From Echiichthys vipera (lineage: Eukaryota; Chordata; Actinopteri; Perciformes; Trachinidae), in assembly GCA_963691815.1 (NCBI GenBank), contig OY829660.1, forward strand, positions 3,503,466-3,567,465: a stretch of 64,000 nt of DNA. The letters run 5' to 3'. The notes beneath the pieces are model-generated. The model did not search any database. It had not been told where the DNA came from and was given only the letters and a program-made list of their open reading frames with translations. Made by a program: the position numbers and the translations under genes. Shown one piece after another: positions 61,631-64,000 of this stretch. Within the stretch, counting starts at the first letter, position 1; every line of letters begins with the position of its first letter.

Positions 61631-61812
61631 ATTCATCTTCAACCGCTTATCCCGGGGTCGGGGTCGCGGGGGGCTGGAGCCGATCCCAGCTGACATCGGG
61701 CGTGAGGCGGGGTCCACCCTGGACAGGACGCCAGTCTATCACAGGACACATAGAGACGAACAGAGACAGACAACCATTCACACCTACGGGTGATTTAGAG
61801 TCATCAATGAAC
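61631..61812 (-). mobile_element. 5'-truncated V-SINE with target-site duplication
   Basis: The 3' part of a V-SINE on the - strand. CCATTTCCCATT stands on both sides (61622-61633 and 61813-61824), a 12-bp direct repeat typical of LINE-mediated insertion. Confidence 0.8.
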
Positions 61813-62103
61813 CCATTTCCCATTTCACAATAAAATTCCCCTGAGTGTTAACCATAAATTTGCGCTAGACATGCCTCCCAATGACCTATAGTAATCGTAA
61901 CCATCGGAGGTTAATACCTAACCTTTGACCACTTCAGGGGACTGTCGCAATACTTTGGTTACCATCCACACACAACCATCTAAACTCACTTTACTTTAAT
62001 GTCCTCAAACAACCATGTTTCAGTGAAACAATCCAAGGTTGTGCGCAGAGAGTTCATCCATTTTATTTCATAGTGAGCACACATTTGAGTCAAATAGGAG
62101 CTT

Positions 62104-62372
62104 GAGGCCGTTCGGGCATCTAGTAAGGATGCCTCCTGGGCGCCTCCCTAGGGAGGTGTTCCAGGCACGTCCAGCTGGGAGGAGGCCTCGGGGAAGACCC
62201 AGGACCAGGTGGAGAGATTATATCTCCACACTGGCCTGGGTACCCCTCGGGATCCCCCAGTTAGAGCTGGTTAATGTGGCCAGGGAAAGGGAAGTTTGGG
62301 GTCCCCTGCTAAAGCAGCCGCCCCCAAGACCCGACCCCGGATAAGAGGCTGAAGATGAGATGGGATGAGATA
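62104..62372 (+). mobile_element. RTE-like LINE 3' end with ORF2 C-terminus
   Basis: An open frame to 62344 ends with FGHLVRMPPGRLPREVFQAR, then GRPRTRWRDYISTLAW and REREVWGPLLKQPPPRPDPG. This is the usual C-terminus of a fish RTE/Rex-like reverse transcriptase ORF. The tail is GGATAAGAGGCTGAAGATGA with GATGAGAT repeats. Confidence 0.7.
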
Positions 62373-63146
62373 AATAGGAGCTTACTTCCTCATATCTGCA
62401 ACTGATTACTAATACCTCCTTTTGTTCCCCTGCTCCCAGAATTTTTCTTTAGCAGACACTCAGGGACTAGATCCAGGAAGTGGCAATGCTGTTATTTCCA
62501 AGAAATAACTAGCTAGCTAGCGTGCCTGTGTTGACCATGTGTGGATCTGCCGGTGAAATCCATGTCTAAGCTCATGGTAGATAACATGGCAGAGTCCACA
62601 GAAGTGATGTCCAATGTTTCATATCGGAGAACATAATTGAGAAACTGCACGTCAAACTGATCGTGGACACAAATATAACGACACACGACAAGCACCGATC
62701 CTCAAACTGTGAGTCACTCAAACAAGGCGCCCCCCACCCAATAATTCATTATTCATTTTTTTTTAAAAACAACATATTTCTGGCTTTAATATCATAGAAG
62801 AACCTCAGCTTCCACAAATCATTTAACTCAGACACAAGTGTGAAATGGAAACCTGATTGGTTTCCTGGCCTGAACTGAGACATGCTGTGATAATGACAGG
62901 ACCCTGACCACCAGACACAGGCTAAAAAATAAAGCTTTTTTAAACATCTTATCGCTTACTTAGTTGTTTTCATAATTCACCTTTGATGTTGATTGTGAGC
63001 TCAGAGCGTAAAGTCACACTTTGTAACTAACTCTAGCTTCCTCCCTCACCACATACCTTTAAGCAAGGCAGTGAGCTCCTCAGCGGTAGCTCTCAGTGGG
63101 AAGGTTGAGGCCGTAGCAGACAGCTCACACTGTGAAGGCGTGGAAT

Positions 63147-63850
63147 AGGGCCGCAACGATTAGTCAACGTTGTCGACAAATATCGATGACCAAATTAGTC
63201 AACGACAAAATTGAAATGTCAATAATTGTCAATTACGTCAAAACACAGCTTTGTCACGCTGCGGAGCTGAACAACATCCCTTTTGGACTGAGACGTCTCT
63301 CTTTCTACCGATCTCTGCTGGGAGTTACATGTGCGTAGTGATTTCAGGTAAACATCAGTCAGTGTGTTTACATGCACATCAGTAACCCGAGAATGGCCTT
63401 ACCCGGTTTTTTGATGTTCCCCACATACATGAGCAGAGGTTGAATCGGAGAATGATGGAGAAAGTCTTCCTCCAGTACAGTGGGTGGTGCTCCGTTAACA
63501 TACAGCTGGACTGAAAAATCACAAACAGCCGAGGTCTTGGTGGTGGTGATGTTACTTGCCGTTGCAAAAAAACATGGTTTAAAGGTAACGCACTAATTTT
63601 GTCGTTTTTTTTCACCTTGTTTTTGACGCCGTTGCTTCCTGGTTCATTCTATTTCCGGGTCAAAAGCCACTGCCGTGGAGTGGGGAGCATGCGCAGACAA
63701 GAAACCCAATAATAATCCGAGAGCGCTGTTTCGGGCTTGGTGTTTGAGAAACCCGGGTATGCCCTTAACCCGAATATAATCAGGTTTTTTGTGACACGGC
63801 TGCGGCTGATCGAACACCCTCTTGCCCAAAACTATCAAAGGTTCACACCC
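63147..63850. mobile_element. hAT MITE interrupted by another MITE
   Basis: 63147-63361 begins TAGGGCCGCAACGATTAGTC and runs through GGTAAACATCAGTC, as in the hAT MITE. The unrelated 'GTTTACATGCACA' MITE follows (63364-63785). Then hAT-like sequence resumes (GGCTGCGGCTGATCGAACAC, CCCAAAACTATCAAAGG). Nested insertion is the simplest reading. Confidence 0.55.
63364..63785. mobile_element. MITE with GTTTACATGCACA-like ends, second copy
   Basis: Shorter relative of the element at 4548 with internal deletions. It retains GTGGGTGGTGCTCCG, CCGTTGCTTCCTGG and GTATGCCCTTAACC, and is embedded in hAT-like sequence. Confidence 0.6.
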
Positions 63851-64000
63851 AGGTCACATCCGTTTGGACAACTGCAACTCCCTCCTCTTTGGTTTACCTG
63901 ACAGATCCCTCCATAAACTACACCTGGTTCCAAACTCTGGTGCCCGTATCATCACAAGAACCCCCTCCATCACTCACATCACACCTGTCCTGCAGCACCT

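Larger units (their letters stand above)
59575..64000 (+). other. cdh6: Start of the next cadherin intron (continues past the window)
   Basis: Starts with GTAAGT. I searched by eye for a DVNDN- or ENA(K/R)-type coding segment in all forward frames and found none. It contains a local duplication with a MITE (60208-61228), a truncated V-SINE with target duplication, an RTE-like LINE 3' end and a nested hAT/MITE cluster near the right edge. Confidence 0.75.

Noticed and set aside
62039..62344. 101-codon ORF as a host gene
   Set aside because: Its C-terminus (GRPRTRWRDYISTLAW) is that of a LINE ORF2 and the same sequence recurs at 12066 and 38618.
59575..64000. Search for the next cadherin exon
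   Set aside because: No frame shows the expected end of EC4 or a D-x-N-D-N linker, so the exon is taken to be beyond the window.

Overview
The window is repeat-rich vertebrate nuclear DNA, most likely from a ray-finned (percomorph-type) fish. The evidence is a split gene with GT-AG introns, long CA/GT microsatellites, tRNA-headed SINEs with the V-SINE central domain, L2- and RTE-like LINE tails, and dense short DNA transposons. There are no prokaryotic-type genes, no CRISPR array, and no rRNA or functional tRNA gene that I could recognise.

The only protein-coding gene I can support is the N-terminal half of a classical type II cadherin on the + strand. Seven coding exons are visible: 11190-11408, 28662-28956, 29116-29235, 37570-37743, 49585-49772, 52688-52938 and 59438-59574. 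Joined, they encode 461 residues plus one base of the next codon: signal peptide, short prodomain with a basic furin-type site, EC1, EC2, EC3 and the start of EC4. Intron phases are compatible at every junction. The rest of EC4, EC5, the membrane segment and the catenin-binding tail must lie beyond position 64000. The sequence is nearest to the CDH6/CDH9/CDH10 subfamily. I favour cdh6, but paralogue assignment needs a tree. A splice acceptor at 11065 and a 124-base 5'UTR with two small upstream ORFs imply at least one noncoding exon further upstream.

The remaining ~97% is upstream DNA (1-11065) and introns of 17.3, 0.16, 8.3, 11.8, 2.9 and 6.5 kb, plus 4.4 kb of a further intron. These are filled by mobile elements. 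The most striking is a family of ~600-bp DNA transposons (12 copies, about a tenth of the window) with GGGCGCACTCACACTGTCC termini. Most copies carry a decayed fragment of a Myb/SANT-like DNA-binding protein, pointing to a PIF/Harbinger origin. Others are six V-SINE copies, two other tRNA-SINE families, three copies of an RTE-like LINE 3' end, L2 tails, a hAT MITE with an 8-bp target duplication, a second Harbinger-type MITE with TAA target sites, a BED-finger-containing inverted repeat, and several unnamed MITEs, often nested.

Two minisatellites (41-bp units at 35477-35848; ~50-bp units at 53285-54205) and a perfect 19-bp hairpin (59101-59146) also lie in introns. I found no convincing evidence of a new gene system. 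The unusual content is transposon biology inside a developmental adhesion gene. All family assignments come from reading the sequence and remembered family features; no search or alignment was run.
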